DNA from: Trematomus loennbergii
Lineage: Eukaryota > Chordata > Actinopteri > Perciformes > Nototheniidae
Assembly: GCA_012861695.1 (NCBI GenBank)
Contig: JAAOOA010000006.1
Coordinates: forward strand, 13,421,879-13,485,878
Length of the DNA stretch: 64,000 nucleotides
Direction of reading: 5' to 3'
Part shown: positions 54,005 through 64,000 of the stretch, one piece after another
How positions within the stretch are numbered: the first letter of the stretch is position 1
How the letters are laid out: each line of letters starts with the position of its first letter
Position numbers and translations under genes: made by a program
Notes under the pieces: model-generated
Databases searched by the model: none
Seen by the model: only the letters and a program-made list of their open reading frames with translations
Told to the model about the DNA's origin: nothing

Positions 54005-55223
54005 ATGCATCAGATGCTGATCCAGAGAAGGGAATGTCACTCCCTACAGAAACAGCTGAATCTCAAAAGTCACCGCTGGAAGATCAACAGTCAGAGAGGG
54101 ATGAGGCCACAGGATTTCTGTGCTGGAAGAAAGGCTGTAATCAAGTGTTTAAGTCCTCCAACTCCCTCCAGATGCACTTCAATGAGGTTCACAACAAAAG
54201 GCCCCAGTTGCCTGTTTCAGATCGCCATGTCTACAAGTACCGCTGTAACCAATGCAGCCTGGCCTTCAAGACTGTGGAGAAACTACAGCTCCATTCACAG
54301 TACCATGTGATCAGGGCAGCCACCATGTGCTGTCTCTGCCAGCGAAGCTTCAGAACACTTCAGGCCTTGAAGAAACATCTAGAAACTAGCCACCTGGAGC
54401 TGACTGAAGCTGATATCCAGCAGCTTTATGGGGGCTTATTGATGAATGGTGACATTATGGTAATGGGTGACCCATCCCTTGGTGAGGAGCATGGAAGTCT
54501 TGGAGAAGATGAGAAAGAGGGAGATGAAAGTGACCAAGAAGATAAACAAAGCCCAACAGGCAGTGACTCTGGTTCACTGCAGGAAGATTCTGGATCTGAA
54601 CCTAAACGTGCTTTGCCATTCAGAAAGGGCCCCAACTTCACCATGGAGAAGTTTTTGGATCCATCTCGTCCTTTCAAGTGCACTGTATGCAAAGAGTCTT
54701 TTACACAGAAGAACATTCTTTTAGTTCACTATAACTCTGTCTCCCACCTGCACAAGGTGAAACGGGCTCTTCAGGAGTCCACTACTGGACAGCCGGAGCC
54801 CACCAGCAGCCCTGACAACAAGCCATTCAAGTGCAGCACCTGTAATGTGGCATATAGCCAGAGTTCTACTCTGGAGATCCACATGCGCTCTGTTCTACAC
54901 CAGACCAAAGCTAGGGCAGCCAAACTTGAAGCAGCAGGGGGGATTCCTAGCTCTGCAAGTGCTACTTGTTTAAGCGGCGGTGGGTCCAGCATCAGCACTT
55001 CAACATCTAGTCCAAGCCCAGCTAGTAACTCAACTACTAGCTCTACCAACCACAATTATTCTGGGTCTCAAACAGTTCAGAGTATTCTTGGAGGAAACAA
55101 TATGATCCAGGGTCATATCAATGAGAGCATGGGGAATTCTTCATTGAGCTGCCATTCCTTACCATCGGAGAACCATGAAGTAAAAAAGTCAAGTCAAAAG
55201 TGTTCTGACATGCTGTCTGCTAG
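54005..55223 (+). CDS. zfhx3: zfhx3 large exon, first part, five C2H2 fingers
   Basis: Starts with AT completing an Asp codon; frame set by 54007. Fingers: 54121-54192 (CWKKGC, HFNEVH), 54244-54306 (CNQC, HSQYH), 54328-54393 (CLC, HLETSH), 54679-54747 (CTVC, HYNSVSH) and 54832-54900 (CSTC, HMRSVLH). The last two have the longer His spacing of U1-like fingers. Between them lies an acidic stretch ([20 protein letters not shown]) and the conserved block [21 protein letters not shown] Ser/Thr-rich linker follows, then SDMLSAR, equivalent to human ADMIASR, which in human leads directly into the polyglutamine tract. Here the frame breaks at that point. Left unshifted, it reads Ser/Asn repeats and stops at 55494. 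Confidence 0.93.
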
Positions 55224-55227
55224 GGGC
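55222..55227 (+). other. zfhx3: frame break 1 (one base apparently missing)
   Basis: After AGG (the Arg of SDMLSAR) there are two surplus G before CAA CAA CAG. The downstream frame has a TAG at 55221-55223, so the shift cannot lie earlier; the upstream frame stops at 55494. A missing G in the GGGG run (55223-55226) would join the two. The alternative is a 2-bp deletion event not shared with relatives. Protein on both sides is conserved, so an assembly indel is the likeliest cause. Confidence 0.85.
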
Positions 55228-55238
55228 AACAACAGCAT

Positions 55239-55270
<32 letters not shown>

Positions 55271-55379
55271 ACATCAGCAGCAGCAACAGCAGCAGCAGCA
55301 ACAGCAGCAGCAACAGCAGCAGCAGCAACACCACCAACAACAACAACAACAACAGCAACAGCTTCAGCAACAACAGCAA
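55227..55379 (+). repeat. zfhx3: CAG/CAA repeat encoding glutamine-rich tract
   Basis: 51 codons in the downstream frame, almost all CAG or CAA, with four His (CAT, CAC) and one Leu interruptions. Human ZFHX3 has polyglutamine at the same place, followed by the same Gln-Ala repeat (AQAQAQ). Read in the upstream frame the same DNA gives Ser/Asn runs, which is not the family sequence. Frequent CAA and CAT interruptions should stabilise it. Confidence 0.88.
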
Positions 55380-58300
55380 TTGGCTCAGGCTCAAGCCCAA
55401 GCTCAAGCCCAGCTTCAACAAGAGCTCCAGCAGCAGGCTGCTCTTTTACAGTCACAGCTATTCAACCCAGCACTTCTGCAGCACTTCCCAATGACAGCTG
55501 ATGCACTTCCCCTCCTGCAACAGCAGCAGTTGCTATTCCCTTTCTACATCCCTGGTGCAGAATTTCAGCTGAACCCAGAGATCAACCTCAGTAACGCAGC
55601 GCTTGGTCTAGCAGGTTCCTCCACCTCCTCCTTGCTTGAAGATCTAAAAAACTCTGCCCAGCAGGCCCAGCAAAGTTGCTTGCAGCAGCAATTGATGCAC
55701 CACCACATGCAGCAGCAACATCAACAACATCAGCAGCAGCAACAACAACAGCAGCAGGCTCAAGGGCAGATGGCTTTGTTGCAACAGAGTGCAGCTCTGC
55801 TCCAGCAGGCTGAAAAAAAGCAGAGACTTTCCAACTTACAGAATGAGAGGGACAGAGAAAGAGAAAGGGCCATAAATGAAAAAAATGAAGAATATGCTAA
55901 CAGAGATTCTACAGACAGTAAGTCAAGAGAAAAGAAAGACATGCAGCATATTGCTATAAACATAAACCATGATACTGGCTTGCCTCCACCAAGGATTGCT
56001 TCAGATGCTCGAGGAAATGCTACCAAAGCTCTGTTGGAAAACTTTGGTTTTGAGTTAGTTATTCAGTACAATGAAAATAAACAGAAAGTTCAGAAAAAGA
56101 CAGCTGTACCTGCAGGATCAAGTGGTCCAGGTGGGATAACAAGAGTGGTGGACCCCATTGAGGGATTGGAGAAACTGGAATGTGAAGCCTGTGGCAAGCT
56201 GTTTTCAAACATACTGATTCTAAAGAGTCACCAGGAGCATATCCACCAGGCTTTCTTTCCATTTCGATCCCTTGAGAGATTTGCAAAGGAATACAGAGAA
56301 CAATATGATAAACTCTATCCACTGAGACCCCCTACACCAGAGGCTGCTCCTGCTCCTCCGCAGCCTCCTCCTCCACCTCCTCCACCCCAAAGAGCTCCAA
56401 CACCAAATATTCCTGTCTCTGCTGCCTCACATACACCTCCAACTGTATGTACCCCACAGCCGCAAGGTCAAATGGCACAAATTCCCATGCCAATGGATTT
56501 GCCCCTCTTCTCACCACTTATGATGCAGTCCATGTCTCTCCAGTCCATGCCACAGCTACAATCTGTTGAGTCAAGCCTGGCCTCAGAGCTGGCCATGCTC
56601 TATCAACAGCAGCTTACACCAGCCATGCTACAGCAGCAGCAGCAGAACAAGAGGCCGCGGACACGCATCACAGATGACCAACTTAGGGTCCTGCGACAAT
56701 ACTTTGATATCAACAATTCTCCAAACGAGGATCAGATTAAAGAGATGGCAGACAAGTCAGGGCTTCCACAAAAAGTCATAAAGCACTGGTTCAGAAACAC
56801 CCTTTTTAAAGAACGACAGCGCAACAAAGACTCGCCATACAATTTCAATAATCCACCAACGACAACATTAGAAGAAACAAAAATTGACTCTAAACCTCCT
56901 TCCCCTGAACCTTTGAAACAAGAATTTTATGGAAGCAAGAGATCCTCCAGGACTAGGTTTACTGACTACCAGCTAAGAGTGCTACAAGACTTCTTTGATG
57001 CCAATGCGTATCCCAAAGATGATGAATTTGAACAACTCTCCAACCTTCTGGGTCTCCCCACTCGTGTGATTGTTGTGTGGTTCCAAAATGCTCGCCAGAA
57101 GGCAAGGAAAAATTATGAAAACCAGGGTGAGGGGGCAAAAGAGGGAGAAAGAAGAGAATTGTCCAATGATCGTTATGTACGCACGACAAATCTGAACTAC
57201 CAGTGCAAGAAATGCAGTCTGGTTTTCCAGCGTATATTTGATCTAATAAAACACCAAAAGAAGCTGTGTTACAAAGATGAAGATGATGAGGGTCAATATG
57301 ACAGCCACAATGAGGATTCAATGGATTATTCCAATGACTGTTATACTCCCTCTGGGTCCTCCTGTCACACCCCAATGCCCTCTTCTTCAAGTCTTTGCCC
57401 ACTTCCACCCTCCACTTCAGCTTTTTCCCAGCTCCCATCCACTGAGAAAGAGGAGGCATTGCCAGCATCCACCTCTAACCTCATTGATGAGAAGCCCAAG
57501 GAGTTACCAGACATTTCTGCTGATATGGCACGGGAAACCCAAACTTCTATTAAGCAGGAGGTTGTGCATCAACCCCAGTCTGAGGCACAACACCATAGAC
57601 CTCAGAGAGAAGAGAAGATGCAAACAAAGCCCATCAAGCATTCATCGTCCTCTTTCTCTCAGCAACAGCAGCAGTGTGGTCCCTCTGCCTCTCAGACAAG
57701 CCAGGCTTCATCGCAAAGCCAGCACATGAGCCTCAATGCACATATGACCTCTGCCACACAACAATTGGCACAACAGATGATCCCGTACCAGTGTGACCAG
57801 TGCAAGATTGGCTTCCCCTCCTTTGAGCACTGGCAGGAGCACCAGCAATTACACTTCCTTTCTGTGCAAAATCAATTCATCCACCCTCAATTCCTAGACC
57901 GTCCAATAGATATGTCTTTCATGCTATTTGATCCCAGCAATCCTCTCCTGGCAAGTCAGCTACTCTCTGGAGCAATGCCACAGATTCCCAGCAGCTCTGC
58001 CACCTCTCCGTCCACCCCCACCTCCACCATGAATTCCCTGAAGAGGAAGTTGGAGGAAAAAGCTGGCACTAGCCCAGGAGAGAACGACAGCACAAATAGT
58101 GCAGAAGAACGACAGAGAGACAAGAGGCTCAGAACCACCATCACACCTGAGCAGCTAGAGATCCTTTATCAGAAGTACCTATTGGACTCAAATCCTACGC
58201 GTAAAATGCTTGACCACATTGCTCATGAGGTGGGATTGAAAAAGAGAGTAGTGCAAGTTTGGTTCCAAAATACCAGAGCTAGAGAGAGAAAAGGTCAGTT

Positions 58301-59610
58301 TAGGGCAGTAGGGCCAGCTCAAGCTCATCGTAGGTGCCCTTTTTGTCGAGCACTTTTTAAAGCAAAAACTGCCCTTGAGGCACACATTCGCTCTCGTCAC
58401 TGGCATGAAGCCAAACGTGCTGGATATAATTTAGCTCTAGCTGGTATGTTACCTGATCATGAGGGTATGCAAATCAAAATAGATGGTCTAGATACTTCAA
58501 GCTACTCTCAAATGGCCCCAGCACACAGTGATGGACATAGCTCCTCTATGTCACCAGTAAACAAAATCATGGATTTGTCTCCTAGGGCTCTACTTAGCCC
58601 TTCATCTATTAAAGTTGAGGGAATGGAAGATTTTGAGACTGCAACCATGTCTTCTGTGAACCTCAGCTATGATCCAAACAAACTGGATAATGACGACTGC
58701 TCTTCTGTGAATACAGCTATCACTGACACAACCACAGGCGATGAGGCCAATGCTGATAATGACAGTGCTGAAAAGCACAGCCAGCATAGTGGTGATTACC
58801 TGTCTAAGTCTGGTGGCACAGCCGCCATCCTTGAAACTGATGACCAGATGTCTTCAGGGCTAGTAAGCCCTGCAACAAGCTATTATACTAGGGAGTATGA
58901 CGAACATATTATTGAACACAGTGAGACGTCCAGCCTGGCTGACCCCTGTTCACCAAGTCCTGGAGCCTCAGGGACCAGGAGCATCGACAGTGGAGATCGA
59001 CCTGGCCAAAAGCGCTTCCGGACGCAAATGAATAACCTTCAGCTGAAATTGTTGAAATCCTGTTTTAACGACTACAGGACTCCAACTATGCTGGAATGTG
59101 AGGTACTTGGCAATGACATTGGACTTCCAAAGAGAGTTGTTCAGGTGTGGTTTCAAAACGCTCGTGCCAAGGAGAAAAAGGCAAAGCTCAACATGGCCAA
59201 GCACTTTGGAATTAATCAGACATCCTATGAGGGGCCGAGGACGGAGTGCACTTTGTGTGGTGTAAAGTATACTGCTCGCCTCTCTATCCGTGATCATATT
59301 TTCTCCCAGCAACACATCAATAAGGTGAAGGATACCATTGGCAGCCAAATCGATAAGGAAAAAGAATACTTTGACCCTGCCACCGTCCGCCAACTTATGG
59401 CCCAACAAGAAATGGACCGCATTAAGAAGGCCAATGAAGTTTTAGGACTAGCGCAGCAGCAGGCCATGCAGCAGCATGGTTTGTTTGATAACCCTGCAAT
59501 GCAGGCTCTGAATCTTCAGTCATCGTATCCAAATCTGCAAGGCATACCACCAGTCCTTTTGCCAGGGGTTGGCAGTCCCTCTCTTTCCAGCTTTAACTCA
59601 TCTAATTCAG
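55227..59610 (+). CDS. zfhx3: zfhx3 large exon, second part, four homeodomains and five fingers
   Basis: Uninterrupted for over 1,400 codons. Order: Gln tract; AQAQAQ repeat; second Gln/His tract (55681-55770); block [21 protein letters not shown]2H2 (56181-56246); polyPro (about 56328-56400); homeodomain 1 (56646-56825); homeodomain 2 (56937-57116); C2HC finger (57204-57269); Gln-rich linker; C2H2 (57792-57854); homeodomain 3 (58119-58298); C2H2 (58335-58400); Ser/Asp-rich linker; homeodomain 4 (59007-59186); C2H2 (59247-59315); then [24 protein letters not shown]-type motifs LKQE, IKQE and IKVE are present. Ends TCA G (phase 1) before GTATGT. It is the DNA-binding core of the protein. Near-identity to ZFHX3 across the domains argues that the gene is functional. 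Confidence 0.95.
56646..56825 (+). other. zfhx3: homeodomain 1
   Basis: 60 residues starting [16 protein letters not shown], with recognition helix [16 protein letters not shown]. The WF-x-N core is present, with Arg rather than Gln at position 50, as in the family. Confidence 0.95.
56937..57116 (+). other. zfhx3: homeodomain 2
   Basis: Starts [16 protein letters not shown]; recognition helix [16 protein letters not shown], with the canonical Q50 and N51. Confidence 0.96.
58119..58298 (+). other. zfhx3: homeodomain 3
   Basis: Starts [16 protein letters not shown]; recognition helix [16 protein letters not shown]. Followed directly by [19 protein letters not shown], the next finger. Confidence 0.96.
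59007..59186 (+). other. zfhx3: homeodomain 4
   Basis: Starts [16 protein letters not shown]; recognition helix [17 protein letters not shown] finger follows within 25 residues. Confidence 0.96.
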
Positions 59611-60057
59611 GTATGTCATGAGTTGGATTAAACGCAAAATATTTGAGGTGGAGTTGCAGTTGTTTTTTAAACTGTAATTTACCAACTTACAAACTAAAGT
59701 CATCACATATTGTACTTAAATGTAAAACTCAGTGATTGCACCAAAGACCACACTATCTATATTATTCCCATCAGTCTGTGACATGTACTCATTTATACTG
59801 CACACATACAGTACGGTAAATTGTGTAACATAATATAATGGCCTTTTAACTGTTAGACCCACCGATACCACAAACTGTGAACAAATGGCTCACTCAGACT
59901 GAGTTTTACTTTGTGAAGATTGCATAATCTTGATATCATTAGTTCTTCATTCAACTGTTGTGTTTACATTTGATAATGACACACTTACTGTATCAAGGAA
60001 ATACACCTATTAATTATTACATGTTGTCTGTGTTTGAATATTTTCCAGCTTTAACTC
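59584..60057 (+). repeat. zfhx3: 16-bp direct repeat spanning the last intron
   Basis: TTTCCAGCTTTAACTC occurs at 59584-59599 (coding, near the exon end) and again at 60042-60057, where it straddles the acceptor CCAG of the last exon. The copies are 458 bp apart. Confidence 0.9.
59611..60048 (+). other. zfhx3: 438-bp last intron
   Basis: GTATGT to ATTTTCCAG. AT-rich, with no other feature. Retention would add GMS and stop at 59621. Confidence 0.9.
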
Positions 60058-61759
60058 CTCCAAAACCCTCAAACCTCCTGAACATGCCTGGTGCCAGTGT
60101 TCCCTCGCCTAGCCTCCCCACGTCTGGATTACCCAACAAGCTTCCTTCCTCATCGTCCTTGCCGCATCGAGTCCAGCCCAGACCAACACATCTGCTTCCC
60201 ACTCAAGCTCCACCGTCACATCCAACTCCACTTCCTCAACCACCCCGTCTGGCTCCCGGCCTGAACCCTCTAAAGAACGTGATGCTGAGGGGATAAGGGA
60301 GAAGGAGAAGTCCAAGGAAAAGACAGAGAAGTCCTCAACCCCATCGTCAACTGGAAGCACCCCTGTCCCTTCCACTTCTGCTGCCAGTGCCAAGAAGGAG
60401 AAACCAGATACAGCTGTACCTGCCATCTCCATGCCCACACCTGGTATGGAGTATGTGGTAGACCCTGCCCAGCTTCAGGCCCTGCAGGCTGCTTTGGCAT
60501 CTGACCCCACAGCTCTCCTCACAAACCAATTCCTGCCCTACTTCATGCCTGGGTTCTCCCCGTATTACTCTCCACAGATCCCTGGGGCTCTCCAAGGGGG
60601 TTACCTGCAACCGATGTATGGTATGGAAAGTCTCTTCCCTTACAACCCAGCATTGTCACAAGCAATGATGGGCCTGTCTCCGGGGTCCCTGCTGCAGCAT
60701 TACCAGCAATATCAGCAGAGCTTGCAGGACGCACTACAACAGCAGCAGAGGCAGCTTCAGCAGATCCAGCAACCCAAGGCTAGCCAAACTCCAGTCCCCC
60801 ATCAACCCTTGGGGGATCGCAAAGAATCTGCCAAAGATCAAGTGAAAACCGAGGAGCAAAAGGGCAAACCCAATAGTGAACCCCCCAATTCGTCCTCCTC
60901 CTCTCATAAAAAAGTACCCTCTCAGCAGAAAGAGATGGATGGCAAAGCTTTGAACAAGTATATCATCCCTAAGGTGCAGTGTAAACTGGCATGCCGCAAA
61001 TGTCAAGTAGTTTTCACAAAGGAAGATGAGGCTGTTACCCACGTTAAATCTAACTGTTTTTTCGGTCAGTCGGCAAACCTGCAAGAGATGTTGCAGCGTG
61101 TCCCTGGTGGCGTAGGTGCAGGGGCTGGAAGTCTCTATGACTGTCTGGCTTGTGACACTACGTTGGATGGGGAAAAAGCACTCAGTCAACACCTGGAATC
61201 GGCATTGCACAAACACAGAACAATCAAGCGATCAGCCAGAAATGCCAAAGAGCACGCTACTAGTTTATTACCTCACTTCAGCCTGCTTCCCCAATCCTAA
61301 CACCGCATCTACCTCGCAGTCTGCCACTCATCCCATCAGCAGCCCCCCTCCCCGCCAACAACATCAGCCACCATGCCATCCTCTGCTGTCTCCTCTTCCC
61401 TCTGCTCCTCCTCTACTACCCCACTCAACACCACAGCTGCCGGCAAACCATGGCCCCAGGCCCCTTTCTCCAGAGCTTTAGCTGGGAAGCCCAATGCCAG
61501 TCCCTCCTTTTCTTCCTCCTCTTTTCCTCCAATGTCCTCACCTTCAACGGTTACCTCAAGTTCATTGAGCACCTCAGGAGTTCAGACCTCGATACCAACA
61601 GACGTCTTTACCGACGAGTCTGACTCTGACAGTAGTCAGAAGTCAGCGGACAGGCTTGGCAGGACGGCGGAGGAGCCGCAGCAGCCTGGCTTTGTCAAAG
61701 ACAGTAGTAGTTGTAGTAGTAATCTTGCTAGTGTAGGAACAGACTCCATCAGATTGTAA
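60049..61759 (+). CDS. zfhx3: zfhx3 last coding exon, two fingers and C-terminus, frame broken three times
   Basis: CT completes an Ala codon; the exon then reads [11 protein letters not shown] and [10 protein letters not shown]. It continues in other frames after breaks near 60160-60164, 61277 and 61343-61348. Domains: Ser/Lys/Glu linker with [11 protein letters not shown]; conserved block [20 protein letters not shown]; Tyr/Pro-rich [16 protein letters not shown]; Gln-rich [18 protein letters not shown]2HC finger (60992-61057); C2H2 finger (61142-61210); [16 protein letters not shown]; Ser-rich tail with [20 protein letters not shown]; final SVGTDSIRL and TAA at 61757-61759. All blocks match ZFHX3. 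The human polyglycine tract between the two fingers is absent. The frame breaks are probably assembly indels. Confidence 0.9.
60160..60164 (+). other. zfhx3: frame break 2 (one base apparently missing)
   Basis: The first frame gives [14 protein letters not shown], then non-homologous sequence and a stop at 60296. The next frame gives [12 protein letters not shown] from 60164 and continues through the conserved block, but has a TAG at 60110. The best join is TTG CC-GCA, needing one extra base. The exact position is uncertain within about 60135-60185. Confidence 0.8.
61277..61278 (+). other. zfhx3: frame break 3 (one base apparently extra)
   Basis: CTTCAC-type context: LLPH ends at 61276 and SACFPNP begins at 61278, leaving one surplus T. 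Human reads LLPHSACFPDP without interruption. Unshifted, the frame stops at 61300. Confidence 0.85.
61343..61348 (+). other. zfhx3: frame break 4 at a C6 run (one base apparently missing)
   Basis: The frame with SACFPNP...SSPPP must pass to the frame with [14 protein letters not shown] and the conserved C-terminus. A seventh C here would do it. Unshifted, it stops at 61481. It could lie slightly further on, in the CCCC run at about 61350-61353. Confidence 0.8.
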
Positions 61760-61977
61760 AGAGCTTTCAATGATGGACAATATTTAAAAAACACTTAAAA
61801 AGACAAAAAAAATCACAAATGGAAAAAACACAAAAAGCAGCAATGAAAAATACATTAAACGTATACAAACCAATTTCAGAAAAAGATGTGTAAAGACTAA
61901 CTGCAATTCCAAAGCTTGTAACCAAAAATTTAAATGTTAGTGGATTGTTTCCCATATCAACATGCTGGTTTTTCTTT

Positions 61978-62006
61978 TGTTTGTTTTTTGTTTGTTTGTT
62001 TGTTTT
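61978..62006. repeat. (TTTG)n short microsatellite
   Basis: Several TTTG units within a T-rich stretch of the 3' UTR. Confidence 0.8.
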
Positions 62007-62040
62007 TCTCAACTGAAATACATGCATACTAATATATGAG

Positions 62041-62046
62041 AATAAA
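62041..62046 (+). promoter_or_regulatory. zfhx3: candidate poly(A) signal AATAAA
   Basis: Canonical hexamer about 280 nt after the stop codon. Use would give a short 3' UTR. The downstream GU-rich element is weak. Confidence 0.35.
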
Positions 62047-63651
62047 AAGATTGCTGCAGTTATGTTTTGGGTAATGATAGAGGAATGCTGTACTGTATGG
62101 CAGTGGACTGCCTCAAGGTTGACAAATGGCCCAAGAACCCATTTGAAGAAATACAAGTCAACAAGCTGTCCCTTTGTTTTTGTAATCATTTCAACTTAAT
62201 AGCACAGTCACAAAAAGCCAGTATGTACTGTATGGGAGAATAGTCTATCAGTTTTCTTGCTATTTAAGCATTCAGATACCAATGGCTTGCAAAAGTAAAA
62301 GAATAATGTAATGTCTATTTTATTCTCAGGTCAACAGCTCACAGAGGTTTTTTCTGTTACAGAAATCCATGTTTTACACCTTTTGTTTCCAACAGGAGAT
62401 AAGGATTTTTTCTTTCATATGTTGATTTAATAACAGAAAATGTTAAGTTGAGTACAATTTTTAACACGGCATTGTATCTGGGCATTCAAAAGGGTAAATG
62501 ATTTGCTGGTTTTAACATTTGAAATCCTTTTAAATCCATTATACCCAGACAAGGAGAGCATTGCAGACAATAACGGGCGATAAAAAGAGTTTTGATTAAA
62601 AAAACAACCTTCTGTATTTATGATAGATATGAACATTTTTGGTGTTAAGTAGATTGTTGCATTGGAAATGAATTTAAACAGTATGGTAGGTTGAAAAAAA
62701 ACTTTGTGTACATTAAGCTTTTGTATTGTCCAACTTTAAGACGCTTCATTTGATGTTGTCTTGGTCATTCCGATAGACTAGATTATGGACAGGTAATTTA
62801 TCTCATTTTGTTTCTGTCTTATTCTCAACTTCTTGAGAAACATTCACCCAAATGCCCCTCCTGACAAGGCAGGATCCTCTTTTAGAATTATTTAAATGTT
62901 ATGGTTTGGTTGGTATTGCGCTAACCAAAACTAAAAGATCCTGGGGGAAATATTGAAAGTTTAATTTTATTTTATTTTTGTGTTACCTTTGTGCACTTAT
63001 CACTGTCTGACTCCTATTTCTCACTCTACTTGTTCCTATCTTCGCACTTATTTTTCTCTGCTCTCCTGTGTTTGTAGATATGTACACTACAAAGCAGGTC
63101 TTTTGTTCTTCATGTAGTGTGGCTACAGTCTTTATTTTCATTTTGACATGTTTGTTGTCATAAATGAAAAAGAATACCAATAATAATTCTCACGCTTTAA
63201 GACAAAAAGAAAATCCAAAGACTAAACACTTTTCACCATTGGTGCATAAATATGAGAAAAGAGGCTTCTTTATACTTGAGAATTTGTTGCTGTTTTTAGA
63301 GGAAAGAAAACAAAGTTTTAAAAGACAAAGGAGTACGCATCAGAGTTGCCGTTTCTGCTTCTTTGCAAGCAAACAGGTGGCTTTTTTACGTAAATACCAA
63401 AAACCAAAAAGGGCCCTTGTCCTTGCATTGTGGAGTAGCACCGTTACAGAGCCATTGCAGTTTGTAAGATAGAGGTTATTAATCTTTGTTTTACTTTTTT
63501 GTCACATTCAAGTGTCCATTTTTTAAAGAAAATGTATAAGGTCTGGTCTTCAAGGACATACGTTTTGCTGCTAATGTAGAATTTTGAAAGGAAAAAAAGT
63601 ACCTAGATGCATGCTCATTTTGCTTTTGGCTAAGCTTTAACTAAAACCAAC

Positions 63652-63657
63652 AATAAA
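63652..63657 (+). promoter_or_regulatory. zfhx3: candidate poly(A) signal AATAAA
   Basis: Canonical hexamer about 1.9 kb after the stop, followed by T-rich sequence (CTTTTTTTCTTGTTG). It is a plausible distal site, but unproven. Confidence 0.45.
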
Positions 63658-64000
63658 CCAATTTATTGCCTCTGCAACACCTTTTTTTCTTGTTGCAAAA
63701 ACGGAACTTTGAAGACTGTGAATATATGTTCCAAAGGACATTTTGCCGATTTTCTTTTTGAACAGACCAATGTTTAAAGCCAATGATCTATAATGTTTGT
63801 AAAGACAGTGCATTCCAAATATCACAATGGATTTTTCTTAAGCAAGGACTGATCCTATTTCATTTACCTGCTTTTAATTGTCACAATCTATTTTTTTCTA
63901 TTTTTTTTTTAAGTGACTGTAAACTGTTGTGTACATTTTTGCATCATTGGTTGCTGAATAACTTATGTAATTTTGTGCTGGCATGGAACATTGCTGAAAA

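Larger units (their letters stand above)
61760..64000 (+). other. zfhx3: 3' UTR of zfhx3
   Basis: Follows the TAA. AT-rich, with no supported open frame (the 102-codon frame at 63164-63472 has no recognisable content). Contains a (TTTG)n patch near 61978-62006, several T-rich tracts, and possible poly(A) signals. The transcript end is not determined, and the UTR may extend past the window. Confidence 0.75.

Noticed and set aside
55200..55223. Short cryptic intron ending at CTGCTAG to explain the first frame break
   Set aside because: Sequence up to the Arg codon is conserved coding (SDMLSAR), so it is not intronic, and no suitable donor was seen.
63164..63472. 102-codon open frame after the stop codon
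   Set aside because: Lies in the 3' UTR, Lys/Phe-rich by base composition, no homology recognised.

Overview
The window is vertebrate, almost certainly teleost, genomic DNA. Coding sequence is sparse and split by canonical GT-AG introns, there are very long (TG)n microsatellites, and there is a tRNA-headed SINE of the fish type. The only gene I can support is the 3' part of a zfhx3 (ATBF1) orthologue on the + strand. It encodes a giant zinc-finger/homeodomain transcription factor. Assignment to zfhx3 rather than zfhx4 rests on recalled family sequence: the spacer after homeodomain 1, the linker between homeodomains 2 and 3, and a C-terminus ending SVGTDSIRL (zfhx3 type).

Layout: 1-8960 is intron, with the 5' exons of the gene lying upstream of the window. 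Seven coding exons follow: 8961-9192, 40300-40407, 49401-49537, 50088-50288, 53701-53824, 54005-59610 and 60049-61759. The stop codon is at 61757-61759, and 3' UTR runs to the window end. Together they encode 15 recognisable zinc fingers and all four homeodomains. Most of the protein comes from the 5.6-kb exon 54005-59610. Splice phases agree across every junction.

The protein is conserved along its length, but the reading frame breaks four times: near 55224-55227, 60160-60164, 61277-61278 and 61343-61348. Three breaks lack one base and one has an extra base. All lie in low-complexity or linker sequence. Protein on both sides of every break is still zfhx3-like, so the breaks are either very recent or, more likely, indel errors in the assembly. 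I treat the gene as functional.

The introns (31.1 kb between the first two exons, 9.0 kb between the next two) hold no credible second gene. They contain three large (TG)n arrays, several homopolymer runs, one SINE, a perfect 15-bp inverted repeat, and several unique stretches dense in homeodomain or octamer-like words. Those stretches look like candidate conserved regulatory elements, as expected for a developmental transcription-factor locus, but conservation could not be tested here. I found no bacterial, viral or other unusual system.
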